DNA from: Mesotoga prima MesG1.Ag.4.2
GTDB lineage: Bacteria; Thermotogota; Thermotogae; Petrotogales; Kosmotogaceae
Length of the DNA stretch: 64,000 bases
Direction of reading: 5' to 3'
NCBI RefSeq assembly: GCF_000147715.2
Contig: NC_017934.1
Span: forward strand, 1,488,001-1,552,000
Shown: positions 16,951 through 24,818 of the stretch, piece by piece
Position numbering within the stretch: the stretch's first letter is position 1
Layout: every line of letters begins with the position of its first letter
Position numbers and translations under genes: made by a program
The notes under the pieces: generated by a model
Seen by the model: the letters and a program-made list of their open reading frames with translations, nothing else
What the model was told of the DNA's origin: nothing
The model's database searches: none

Positions 16951-17403
16951 TCAAGGCAGGTAGACACTCAGTAGAACACCAAAGGCGTAATACAGGCCAA
17001 GAGTAGTCCCCACAGAGATTATTCCCAACAACCACCAACGCTTCTCTCCAAGTAGGAGCAGCATCGAGGCCAGGTAAGGAATTGAAATAGCAATGAAGCC
17101 AATCATCGGAAGAAGCCAGACATATATGAACGTAAGTGCCATTGAAATTGTAATTCTGAGCCAATCAACCTTGTCAAAACCACCCGATTTGAAACTCTTG
17201 CTTCTCACCGCCTGGAATATTGGAGATATTGCAAGCACTAAAAGTATTACACCCATTATCAATGGAAAGAGACCGGGCGCAAGTGACCAGGAACCGTAAG
17301 GGTTCATCCCAGCCGAGACTACAATTATGAAGACGGCGATTACAGCGAAGAAAGCTCCTTCGATTATCTGGAAATTGAGACCGCCACTCGTTTTTTCTTT
17401 CAT
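16951..17403 (-). CDS. tctB: Tripartite tricarboxylate transporter, small subunit TctB
   Basis: 150 aa, four predicted membrane helices (around residues 14-33, 46-62, 85-103 and 120-147). The small size, its place between tctC and tctA, and the motif GLFPLIMGVILLVL identify TctB, the poorly conserved small integral subunit. ATG 17403 has GGAGG directly upstream; the longer frame from 17415 starts within that site. Confidence 0.85.
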   Translation of the reverse strand: MKEKTSGGLNFQIIEGAFFAVIAVFIIVVSAGMNPYGSWSLAPGLFPLIMGVILLVLAISPIFQAVRSKSFKSGGFDKVDWLRITISMALTFIYVWLLPMIGFIAISIPYLASMLLLLGEKRWWLLGIISVGTTLGLYYAFGVLLSVYLP

Positions 17404-17447
17404 AATAACCTCCAAAGACGGTAGACACGAAGTCTACCGTCGATAGA

Positions 17448-18437
17448 TCAGAATCTCTCTATTCCGAAGTCTGCAGGACTATTGGGAGCCACTCCAGCGT
17501 CATAGAGAAGCCATGCAACGATCGAGGTCCAGCGCTTCCAGTATTCGATAACAGCGTCGCCCTGAACGTCGTGCATTCTGTTGTAGAAGCTTGACTCCGT
17601 GAATTCGATCCATCCCGGATCCTGAACTGCCTTCTGAGCGGCTTCGAGAATAACCTGTTTGATCTCGGGGGGAGTTCCTTCCTTTACAAGAATACAGTTT
17701 GGGAATGTCAAAGGCAGGTAACGCGCCATTTCGGGAATCGCGTCCGCAATTGGAGGAACATCTGGAATCGCAGGAGATCTCTCTCCCTTTGTGTAGACGG
17801 CAAGGGCTCTCAGATCACCGGTTTTCAAGTAATCGAGAACCGTGCCGATGTTGCCAAATGTGAAATCAACCTGACCGCTTATTGTTGCGAGCATGGCAGG
17901 GCTGCCACCGCCGAATGGAGTCATGGAAACATCAAGACCAACCTCTTCCAGCAGAAGTCCCTGGATGTGTCCGCTGGCCCCAGGGCCAGAGTATGACATC
18001 TTTATCTTTCCGGGGTTCTCCTTAATTGCGGTAACGAGTTCATCCATAGTCTGGTACGGCGAGTTGCCCGGAACGACTACCACTTTCGTATCTTCCACAA
18101 GCATCATAATTCCTTCGAAGTTATCGAAGCCAAGCTTGCCCGTTCCCATAACTCTGAAGACTCCTGGAGTCTCTGCCGAGAGAAGTAGCGTGTACCCATC
18201 TGCCGGCTTGGAGTAAGCAAAATCCGTTCCAATTGCTCCGGAAGCGCCCGGTTGGTTCAGAACGACAACGGGAACTCCCAGGTACTTCTCTAGATAAGGT
18301 GCAAATGCCCTTCCCACTCTGTCGGTGATCCCGCCGGCCGCCCAAGGAATAACGAGAGTTACTGACCTGTTAGGGTACGATGCAAGAACTGATGCAGCAA
18401 TAACAAGAACTAGCGAAAACAGAAGAACTTTCTTCAC
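17448..18437 (-). CDS. tctC: Tripartite tricarboxylate transporter, solute-binding protein TctC
   Basis: 329 aa. A Sec signal peptide (basic MKK, hydrophobic core, cut near ASVLASYP) precedes a Bug/TctC receptor: YPNRSVTLVIPWAAGGITD at the mature N-terminus, GASGAIGT, the SGPGASGHIQGLLL loop, FGGGSPAMLATISGQVDFTF and a C-terminal lobe. It binds a carboxylate in the periplasm and passes it to TctAB. The GTG start has AGGAGGTGG upstream. First gene of tctCBA-aroA, with a strong promoter and a LacI-type operator in front, so expression probably responds to the divergent LacI gene. Confidence 0.9.
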   Translation of the reverse strand: MKKVLLFSLVLVIAASVLASYPNRSVTLVIPWAAGGITDRVGRAFAPYLEKYLGVPVVVLNQPGASGAIGTDFAYSKPADGYTLLLSAETPGVFRVMGTGKLGFDNFEGIMMLVEDTKVVVVPGNSPYQTMDELVTAIKENPGKIKMSYSGPGASGHIQGLLLEEVGLDVSMTPFGGGSPAMLATISGQVDFTFGNIGTVLDYLKTGDLRALAVYTKGERSPAIPDVPPIADAIPEMARYLPLTFPNCILVKEGTPPEIKQVILEAAQKAVQDPGWIEFTESSFYNRMHDVQGDAVIEYWKRWTSIVAWLLYDAGVAPNSPADFGIERF

Positions 18438-18462
18438 AACAATCCACCTCCTCGAAATCGGA

Positions 18463-18470
18463 AAACGTTT
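18463..18470. promoter_or_regulatory. Candidate LacI-family operator in the tctC leader
   Basis: AAACGTTT is a perfect palindrome with the central CG typical of LacI-family sites. It lies just past the predicted transcription start of tctC, where a bound repressor would block RNA polymerase. A LacI-family gene is encoded 1.5 kb away in the divergent operon. Confidence 0.5.
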
Positions 18471-18488
18471 GCCATTTCAATTAGATAG

Positions 18489-18518
18489 ATTATACTTCAT
18501 AAGATGGGGAAATTCCAA
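18489..18518 (-). promoter_or_regulatory. Promoter of tctCBA-aroA
   Basis: On the minus strand TTGGAA is followed by an 18-nt spacer and a perfect TATAAT. Transcription should begin near 18482, about 45 nt before the tctC start codon. Confidence 0.7.
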
Positions 18519-18721
18519 AAAGCTGAGACAGATATTTGTTTTCACCAAACTCTTAATGTATACTATTTACGAAAAGTAAAGAAGAAAGCTACTGTTCTTT
18601 TTACGAGAGTTTTTCACTTAGGCTTCTGTGAGTTTTCAGAGACATAATTCGAATTGTATCGGGGAAAATGGTCCATTTCCACGATGTTGGGAAAAGCTTT
18701 TCCAGATATTGGAGGCAATAT

Positions 18722-20002
18722 GTGAGTGAAAGAGAAGCGATGATTTCAAACAATAAGGGTAAGATTCCAGTATACTGCCTGCTTGTATCGGCATATTTCT
18801 TTTCGTATTTTTTCAGGGTATCCGCTTCTGTAAGCCTTCCTGCGATTTCGACGGAATGGGGAATGAGTGCTTCCCTTGTCGGATTCATTTCCAGTCTGTA
18901 TTTCTACGCGTACGCATTCATGCAACCGATAAGCGGCGCACTCAACGACAGATTTGGACCGCTTAGGATAGTTTCGCTAGGGATGCTTACAACCGGAATC
19001 GGGGCGCTACTTTTCGGTTTCGCTTCGAATCCAACGATGCTAGGTGTAGGTCGTCTTTTAACGGGCTTTGGACTTGCGCCAATGCTTTCCGGAGTGCTTG
19101 TTTACCAGTCGCACTCCTTTCACAGGGACAAATACTCATTCTTTTCGGGAATCACTTACACTCTTGGGAACTTTGGCGCGGTGATTTCAGTCGCTCCTCT
19201 TGCCTTTGCTCTCGACAAATTTGGCAGAAGAAATGTCTTCGTCTTTCTCGCCTTTTTGAATTTTGCTCTTGCAGCGTCTCTAATCGCTTTCAGGAGGAGA
19301 GATCCTGTGATCTCAATTGATGGCAAAATTGAAAGAAAAGGTTTTTTAGATAATCTAAAAAATTCATTCCGAAAGATCCTCAGGTCGAGGCAGCTAAAGC
19401 TGATGCTTGTCCTTTGGGGAACGTCGTTTGGTGCCCTGATGTCACTGCAAGGTCTCTGGGCTGTTTCCTGGTACCAGACTTCTTACGGTGTTTCGTATGG
19501 TACGGCGAGTTTATGGTCGACGCTGATAAGCATCGGAGTGATGGTCGGAAACTTTGTAGGGGCATACATCGCAAGGCCGGCAAGATTGAGGCTCCCTGCG
19601 ATAACCGTTTCATGTGTTTCCTATGGTGCTTCGTGGGTTTTCTTCTGGTTTTCTATGAGGAGCCGGCTGCCGATTCTTATACCGGGACTGGTCGGATTCT
19701 TTCTGGGATTCTTTGCGGGTATAACCTACGATCATCTTACTGCAGGTGTCAACGATCTGGCAGCCAGAGGCCGTGGAGGTTCTCTCTTTGGAGGTATGAA
19801 CCTCTTCACTTTCATCTCTGTAATCATTTTTCAGTCTGGCACGGGATTCCTGATGCAGCGTTTCTCTTCGAGTGGGGGAGCGGAGATTGACCTTGCAGCT
19901 TTCAATTCGACTTTTGGCATAGTTACTCTTCTGGTTATAATAAGCTTAGTGGCGTTGCCTTTTCTCAAGTCCTTTTCCGGTCAAGGAGGTGAAGTACTGT
20001 GA
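18722..20002 (+). CDS. Major facilitator superfamily transporter
   Basis: 426 aa with about 12 transmembrane segments in two halves. The family-typical loop-2/3 motif appears as GALNDRFGPLRIV (motif A variant). The half-repeat in the C-terminal part is less clear. The long charged loop between the halves (ISIDGKIERKGFLDNLKNSF) is as expected for the central cytoplasmic loop. GTG 18722 is chosen because GGAGG lies 6 nt upstream; the frame extends to 18668 without a ribosome site. It is translationally coupled (GTGA overlap) to the LacI regulator and divergent from tctCBA, so it may carry a related organic acid or nucleoside. Substrate unknown. Confidence 0.8.
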   Translation: MSEREAMISNNKGKIPVYCLLVSAYFFSYFFRVSASVSLPAISTEWGMSASLVGFISSLYFYAYAFMQPISGALNDRFGPLRIVSLGMLTTGIGALLFGFASNPTMLGVGRLLTGFGLAPMLSGVLVYQSHSFHRDKYSFFSGITYTLGNFGAVISVAPLAFALDKFGRRNVFVFLAFLNFALAASLIAFRRRDPVISIDGKIERKGFLDNLKNSFRKILRSRQLKLMLVLWGTSFGALMSLQGLWAVSWYQTSYGVSYGTASLWSTLISIGVMVGNFVGAYIARPARLRLPAITVSCVSYGASWVFFWFSMRSRLPILIPGLVGFFLGFFAGITYDHLTAGVNDLAARGRGGSLFGGMNLFTFISVIIFQSGTGFLMQRFSSSGGAEIDLAAFNSTFGIVTLLVIISLVALPFLKSFSGQGGEVL

Positions 20003-21066
20003 GAAAGAGCGACAGGGTTACCATAAAACAGGTTGCTGATTACGCTGGCCTCTCGGCCGCAACGGTTTCTCGGGTTTTAAATGGTTCAAGGCCTGTGCAA
20101 GAAGACTTGAAGATAAAAGTCTGGGATGCAGTCAAAAAGCTCAACTACAAACCAAATGTTGGAGCCAGATTCATGAAGGGCCAGACCACAAATGTCATAG
20201 GTATGCTAGTTCCGGATGTTTCCCAACCCTTTTTCAGCGCGATGATTGCGGGAGCCATTCTTAAGGCCGGAGAGATCGATCATGTAATAATTATCTCCAC
20301 TTCCGACGGAAAGAGGGAACTCGAAAAAGCTGCGATCGACAGTCTCTCTCGAACGGTTGTAGATGGTCTCATCTACTGTCCGGTTTCCACCGGGGATCCT
20401 CTTCCGCAAATAGAGAGTTTCAAGGAGCTCCCAATTGTAGTTGTCGGAAGGCGAAACGTCTTCAAGTCTAAGCCTCATGTTTATACTGACAACGTTAAGG
20501 GCGGTTATCTTGCGACAAAGTACTTGCTCAGACTGGGAAGAAAGAGGGTTGGCTTTCTCGCCGGCTTCTGGTCCAGCCCATGTACCATAGACACGATTGG
20601 GGAAGTGGCTTCGAGCGAGGATGCCGGCAAATACACGACGCTCGACAGGTACATGGGGTATAGAAGGGCTCTCGAAGAGGAAAAAATAGAGTACGATCCC
20701 TCGCTCATTGTAATATGTGGATACGATTACGAGGCCGGTTACATCGGAGCGAGAGAGCTTCTTGAGAGAATGGTTGAAGTAGATTCAGTGATAGCGGCTA
20801 ACGACCTTGTGGCCGCTGGTGTAATAGGTTTCTTGACTGATCAAGGTATCAACGTCCCTGATCAGGTATCTGTGGTGGGCTATGACAACAACCTCATCGC
20901 TCCGATAACGATTCCCACGCTTACATCCGTCGATCAGGATCCCAGAACCCTCGGGGCGGAATCGGTGGTTGCTCTATCAAAGATACTGTCTGGAAAGGAA
21001 GTCTCCGATACGATTATCGATGTCAAGCTTACGATAAGGAATTCCACAAGCGTAATGCATAAGTGA
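19999..21066 (+). CDS. LacI/GalR family transcriptional regulator
   Basis: 355 aa. The N-terminal helix-turn-helix (about residues 8-27: TIKQVADYAGLSAATVSRV) and hinge helix around RPVQEDLKIKVWDAVKKLNY precede a periplasmic-binding-protein-like sensor domain (VIGMLVPDVSQPFFSAM, VVDGLIYCP, VVGYDNNLIAPITIPTLTSV). The GTG start overlaps the MFS stop by 4 nt. Divergent orientation to tctC and a CG-centred palindrome in the tctC leader make it the probable repressor of both operons; the effector is likely the transported compound. Confidence 0.9.
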   Translation: MRKSDRVTIKQVADYAGLSAATVSRVLNGSRPVQEDLKIKVWDAVKKLNYKPNVGARFMKGQTTNVIGMLVPDVSQPFFSAMIAGAILKAGEIDHVIIISTSDGKRELEKAAIDSLSRTVVDGLIYCPVSTGDPLPQIESFKELPIVVVGRRNVFKSKPHVYTDNVKGGYLATKYLLRLGRKRVGFLAGFWSSPCTIDTIGEVASSEDAGKYTTLDRYMGYRRALEEEKIEYDPSLIVICGYDYEAGYIGARELLERMVEVDSVIAANDLVAAGVIGFLTDQGINVPDQVSVVGYDNNLIAPITIPTLTSVDQDPRTLGAESVVALSKILSGKEVSDTIIDVKLTIRNSTSVMHK

Positions 21067-21356
21067 TTGCTCCAATTGAAGGTTTTCAAGGGCCTAGCAT
21101 CGCTGCTTTTTTATGCTCATTGTCTCCTTCGACCGCCTTGATTCTCCTTTCTGAAGGAGCCTGATCATTTGGAATTCATCTGTAAGACTATCTGTAAGAA
21201 GGCGCTGTTGAGAAGGGCTCTTTGGCTGACTCTGTGCAAGCAAATAGAATGTTTTGAAAGCTTCTTCTAATGACAGAGGCGATCCTTTCCATTGGAACGG
21301 AGGAGCATGATCCATTATCCTTCTTCTAAAGTCAAAGTTCGAAAGGGGTGATCGAT

Positions 21357-22847
21357 TTGTATGGAAGAGCGATAGAATTTCCAGAGTCTAGCAAGTGGAT
21401 AAATGTCGAGAGACCTCTGACCCTTGCTGATCTGAAGGGTTATGTGGTTCTGCTCGATTTCTGGACATACTGCTGTATAAACTGTATTCATGTCATTCCG
21501 GACCTCAAATGGCTCGAAAAAAAGTATGAGGATAGCCCATTCGTAGTAATTGGCGTCCATTCGGCGAAATTCGAAAACGAGCATGATGAGCGTAACATAA
21601 GAGCGGCAGTCCAACGATATGAGATCCAACATCCGGTAGTAATCGATAATGATTACTTCCTCTGGGAAAGATATGTGATCCGTGCGTGGCCCTCATATGT
21701 TCTTATTGGGCCTGATGGAAAGATACTGTCTAAGATATCGGGAGAGGGAAAGCGAGAATACCTTTCACATGAGATCTCAAAGGCTCTCGAAGAAGGAAAG
21801 AGGAAGGGAGTTCTTAGCGAGAAGAGAATTCCGGTTAAGCTAGAGCTTACCAAGAGTGAATCCAATCTCTCTTTCCCCGGGAAGATTGCCTTTGGCGACG
21901 GAGAGAATCTATTCATAAGCGATACGAATAACGATCGGATACTCTTAACGGAGCTTTCTACTCCTTTTGTGGCGAAGACAATAGATCAGATCGGGAGCGG
22001 CCTAAGTGGCTTAGAGGACGGGCCTTTTGAAAATGCGCGCCTCAACAAACCTCAAGGAATAGTCTACTCTAATGGCAGACTATACGTTGCCGACACCGAG
22101 AACCACGCATTACGTATCGCAGATATGAACCAAAGATGTCTAAGTACACTGTCCGGCGACGGATTTCAGGACAACGATTGGAATTACAATGGAGACGCTT
22201 CGAAAGCGAGACTTAACTCGCCCTGGGATCTCCAAACTGATGGCAGATTCTTGTACATTGCAATGGCGGGAATGCACCAGATATGGAGATTGGATCTTGA
22301 AAACAACACTATAAGTGCATTTGCGGGAAGTGGAGTAGAAAACATCGGCGACGGGCACCTGAAAGACGCTAATTTTGCGCAGCCCAGCGGTTTGTTTCTC
22401 GATAGAAACAGCTTATATGTGGCCGACTCCGAAGTCTCTGCAATCAGATTTGTAGATCTGGAAGCCGGGACGGTACAAACAGTTGCCGGAAGTGGTCTAT
22501 TCTCCTTCGGTTATGTGGACGGGATTCTCAAGAGGTCTTTGTTCCAGCACCCTATTGGAATTCACGGTGAAGGCAGATTTCTCTACGTGGCCGACACTTA
22601 CAATCACGCAATAAGGAAGATCGATCTCGGAATAAGGCGCGTCGAGACGGTAATAAAGAACCTAAGGGAGGGTACATGTACACTGAACGGCGATAAATGT
22701 TCAAGCCTCGGTCTATTTGAACCCAATGACGTCAAGTTTCACAAAGGATTACTGTACATAGCAGATACCAATAACCACTTGATAAGAGTCTTCGACGGCA
22801 CGGAGCTGAAAGAACTTGTTATAGAGAGCCAAGAAAAATGGACATAG
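21357..22847 (+). CDS. Thioredoxin-like domain fused to NHL-repeat propeller (NHLRC2-like)
   Basis: 496 aa. Residues 1 to about 150 form a TlpA/thioredoxin-like domain: LLDFWTYCCINC with a CINC redox site, WLEKKYED, AWPSYVLIGPDG with the cis-Pro. Residues about 175-496 contain at least five NHL-type blades, each with a variant of 'pxGi...g.lyvaDt.NhaIr' (VADTENHALRIAD, VADTYNHAIRKID, IADTNNHLIRVFD). The layout is that of NHLRC2, a protein of unclear redox role. There is no signal peptide, so it is probably cytosolic. TTG 21357 fits AAGGGGTGAT better than GTG 21348, which lies inside that site. It appears monocistronic. Confidence 0.85.
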   Translation: MYGRAIEFPESSKWINVERPLTLADLKGYVVLLDFWTYCCINCIHVIPDLKWLEKKYEDSPFVVIGVHSAKFENEHDERNIRAAVQRYEIQHPVVIDNDYFLWERYVIRAWPSYVLIGPDGKILSKISGEGKREYLSHEISKALEEGKRKGVLSEKRIPVKLELTKSESNLSFPGKIAFGDGENLFISDTNNDRILLTELSTPFVAKTIDQIGSGLSGLEDGPFENARLNKPQGIVYSNGRLYVADTENHALRIADMNQRCLSTLSGDGFQDNDWNYNGDASKARLNSPWDLQTDGRFLYIAMAGMHQIWRLDLENNTISAFAGSGVENIGDGHLKDANFAQPSGLFLDRNSLYVADSEVSAIRFVDLEAGTVQTVAGSGLFSFGYVDGILKRSLFQHPIGIHGEGRFLYVADTYNHAIRKIDLGIRRVETVIKNLREGTCTLNGDKCSSLGLFEPNDVKFHKGLLYIADTNNHLIRVFDGTELKELVIESQEKWT

Positions 22848-23623
22848 AGTCTCGGAGCTGGGGTATGCCATAGCTAGATGCGATTAGAAAGCCAGTCGGC
22901 TCCACCTGGCAAGTCGCAGTTCATGCGGCAGTCTTTGCTTTGCAGAGGTCATTGCCGACTTCGCCGGGCAAAGAGCCGTGAACGCTGATAAAATCACGTT
23001 GTTCATCAACGGTCCACCGTCCTCAGAAATCGATGAACAAAGGCAAAAGTGATGTTATTTACGGCAGGAACCGACGCTCGCTGGCGCGAGGAAGAATAGA
23101 TTATTGGGCGCAATTTACTGAAGAACATCAATGGACTCAAGGCTATCGTGGTTTCTGTAATAGGGTCGAAGGGTGGAACAATGAGAGAGGTCAGATGTGT
23201 GGAGTAGAGGTATAAAGATCAAGATCGTTAAGAAAATCGAACAATGCGTCATCTGAACATGACAGCGTCCTGTGATTCTTAAGAACACAACATTCCGTCA
23301 TCGGAACTTGATTCAGAATCTTGTGTTTATTGACTTTGACCAGAAACGAGGAACAGATCCTCGCTGTGGAAGAACGGGGTTTCTCTTTGGAGAACGGAGA
23401 ACCACTCAACGGCCAACCAGTCTCTCTTGTTCTTCCTATAATGAACCTTCAATCCCCGACGACTGTATTTCAAAGCCCGGATCCCGAAACAAGTTCGAAT
23501 GACTTTGTTTGTCTAGCTGTAAAACGTCGCATACCGTAATCTGAACTTGCTTCACCATCTCAGTCCTTTGTCAAAACCGAAACGGTCTAGTTTTAGTCGA
23601 GTTAGTGTCTCCATTTAACCCAT
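22848..23623. other. Non-coding gap with frame-broken coding fragments and degenerate repeats
   Basis: No intact gene. On the plus strand between about 22890 and 23060 a protein-like run appears only by switching frame (AVHAAVFA then EVIADFAGQRAVNADK, then ITLFINGPPSSEID), and another near 23110-23215 contains NGLKAIVVSVIGSKGG. They look like gene debris; I cannot assign a family. The second half carries three diverged copies of an interspersed repeat, listed separately. Confidence 0.45.
23246..23560. repeat. Three diverged copies of a 'GTCATC-TGAACTTG-TTCAG-ATCT' interspersed repeat
   Basis: Copy 1 near 23246-23275 (CGTCATCTGAACATGACAGC), copy 2 at 23295-23322 (CCGTCATCGGAACTTGATTC...), copy 3 at 23534-23560 (CCGTAATCTGAACTTGCTTC...). 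All resemble the GTCATCCTGAACTTG-type palindromic intergenic repeat known from several bacterial genomes, each decayed differently. The relationship is by eye only. Confidence 0.45.
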
Positions 23624-24523
23624 TTAGCTGAGCTTCACTATTTCCAGGGTTGAGATATCTATCTTTCTTCCCTCGAGACTGTGAAAATACCAGCAGCCAG
23701 TGTCTGCGGAGTCGTTTCCGATGTTGTAAATCAGGTCCCATTTTAGCCTCTCGGTAAGTTCGCCCTTTTCAGATGATCCCAGAAAGTTAAAGACAAACTT
23801 ATAACCTTTGTCTGGACTGACTCTGAGAAGTTTACCTGCCGGTTTATAAACAACGCCACCAAATGCACTATTAGCCCAGAAAGAAGCGTCAAGCGAGAGA
23901 TCTTCAAACCTATAGTCTTTGCCGGACTCTTTATCGATCCAATCTCTGGGGTATCGTCCGTTATTCACGAAAAACTCTTGAATTAGAGTTTTCAGTCCTT
24001 CGCTTATTTCATTGAAGGTAGATCCGAATTCCGTGAGCGGGGCGATGAAATTTTCGCCTAGCAGACTGTAGTAAATAGTTTCGGAGTCAAGTGATTCTCT
24101 TCCTAACCCACCGTCAAGAAAAGTGAAGTCGTCTATTCCAAAGGGAATTCCCTGTCTTGAATCGACTAGGACATCCGAGACAGTCTCGAAGTCTACACTG
24201 CGATTTGTGAATACGAAGTAGTTGTACTCGCCATCATCGTTCTTCTTCCATGCGGCGCCGAAGGAACGGCCATCAACATTTCTCCCGAGTTCGCCGATAA
24301 CTACGGGCACTCCCCCATCCAGGTAGATCTTACTTGAAAAAACACTAGAAAGCGTCTTAAGATCTTTTGCAACTGAAACGGCCTGTGATTTACGAAGCGT
24401 ATTAACCCCTATAGGTGCAATGACAGCGATAAGGCCGGCAAGTACCGCGAGAACAATAAGCATCTCGATAACAGAAAACCCTCGTCTTCTACTGCACATG
24501 AAACAACTCATAGTTAAGTTCAC
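23624..24523 (-). CDS. Prepilin-type pseudopilin, stand-alone
   Basis: 299 aa. An RRRG cleavage site is followed by FSVIEMLIVLAVLAGLIAVI, with Glu+5 and a long hydrophobic helix, the standard type IV prepilin N-terminus. The rest is a large soluble domain of about 260 aa, bigger than a major pilin, with no recognised fold; it includes a KDLKTLSSVFSSKIYLDGG helix as in GspG/PilE-like stems. The GTG at 24523 has GGGAG just upstream, and ATG 24511 or 24502 are alternatives. It is transcribed alone, 10 kb from the other pseudopilin operon. A TTGACA sits at about 24588-24593 on the minus strand without a clear -10 partner. Confidence 0.75.
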   Translation of the reverse strand: MNLTMSCFMCSRRRGFSVIEMLIVLAVLAGLIAVIAPIGVNTLRKSQAVSVAKDLKTLSSVFSSKIYLDGGVPVVIGELGRNVDGRSFGAAWKKNDDGEYNYFVFTNRSVDFETVSDVLVDSRQGIPFGIDDFTFLDGGLGRESLDSETIYYSLLGENFIAPLTEFGSTFNEISEGLKTLIQEFFVNNGRYPRDWIDKESGKDYRFEDLSLDASFWANSAFGGVVYKPAGKLLRVSPDKGYKFVFNFLGSSEKGELTERLKWDLIYNIGNDSADTGCWYFHSLEGRKIDISTLEIVKLS

Positions 24524-24735
24524 TCACTCCCTCACCAATTCTGTCATTACCTGCGCTGCAATCTCGTGCCAACAGGGGATCTACGATTGTCAATTAAAGC
24601 ACTTAAAAGATATTTCTTAGAAGTGCTTTGCATCTTTCTCATCATTGCTTATCGCGCTATGGCAACCATTGACTTTAATCACCTTTGGCCTGAGATAATC
24701 GCCACTCAACGGGAATAATTGGACTCGATTCTTCT

Positions 24736-24763
24736 TTGAACTCAGCACTGTGTCCTATATAAT
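24736..24763 (+). promoter_or_regulatory. Promoter of the ROK-repressor / sugar operon
   Basis: TTGAAC (24736-24741), 16-nt spacer, perfect TATAAT (24758-24763). The start site would fall inside the adjacent palindrome, the classic position for autorepression. Confidence 0.75.
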
Positions 24764-24789
24764 ATTTAGTAAGAAACTATTACTAAATA
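24763..24789. promoter_or_regulatory. 27-bp inverted repeat, operator for the ROK repressor
   Basis: TATTTAGTAA and TTACTAAATA are perfect complements separated by 7 nt. The half-site TTTAGTAA resembles operators of ROK/XylR repressors (TTTGTTAA-like arms). It abuts the TATAAT box and precedes the ROK gene, so autoregulation is expected. Confidence 0.7.
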
Positions 24790-24818
24790 ATCAAATTGAG
24801 TTTCAGAGGTGCCCAAAA

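Noticed and set aside
21094-21315. 73-codon minus-strand frame between lacI and the NHL gene
   Set aside because: Short, low similarity to protein-like patterns, no start site support. A weak 6-bp hairpin nearby has no T-run, so no terminator was called either.
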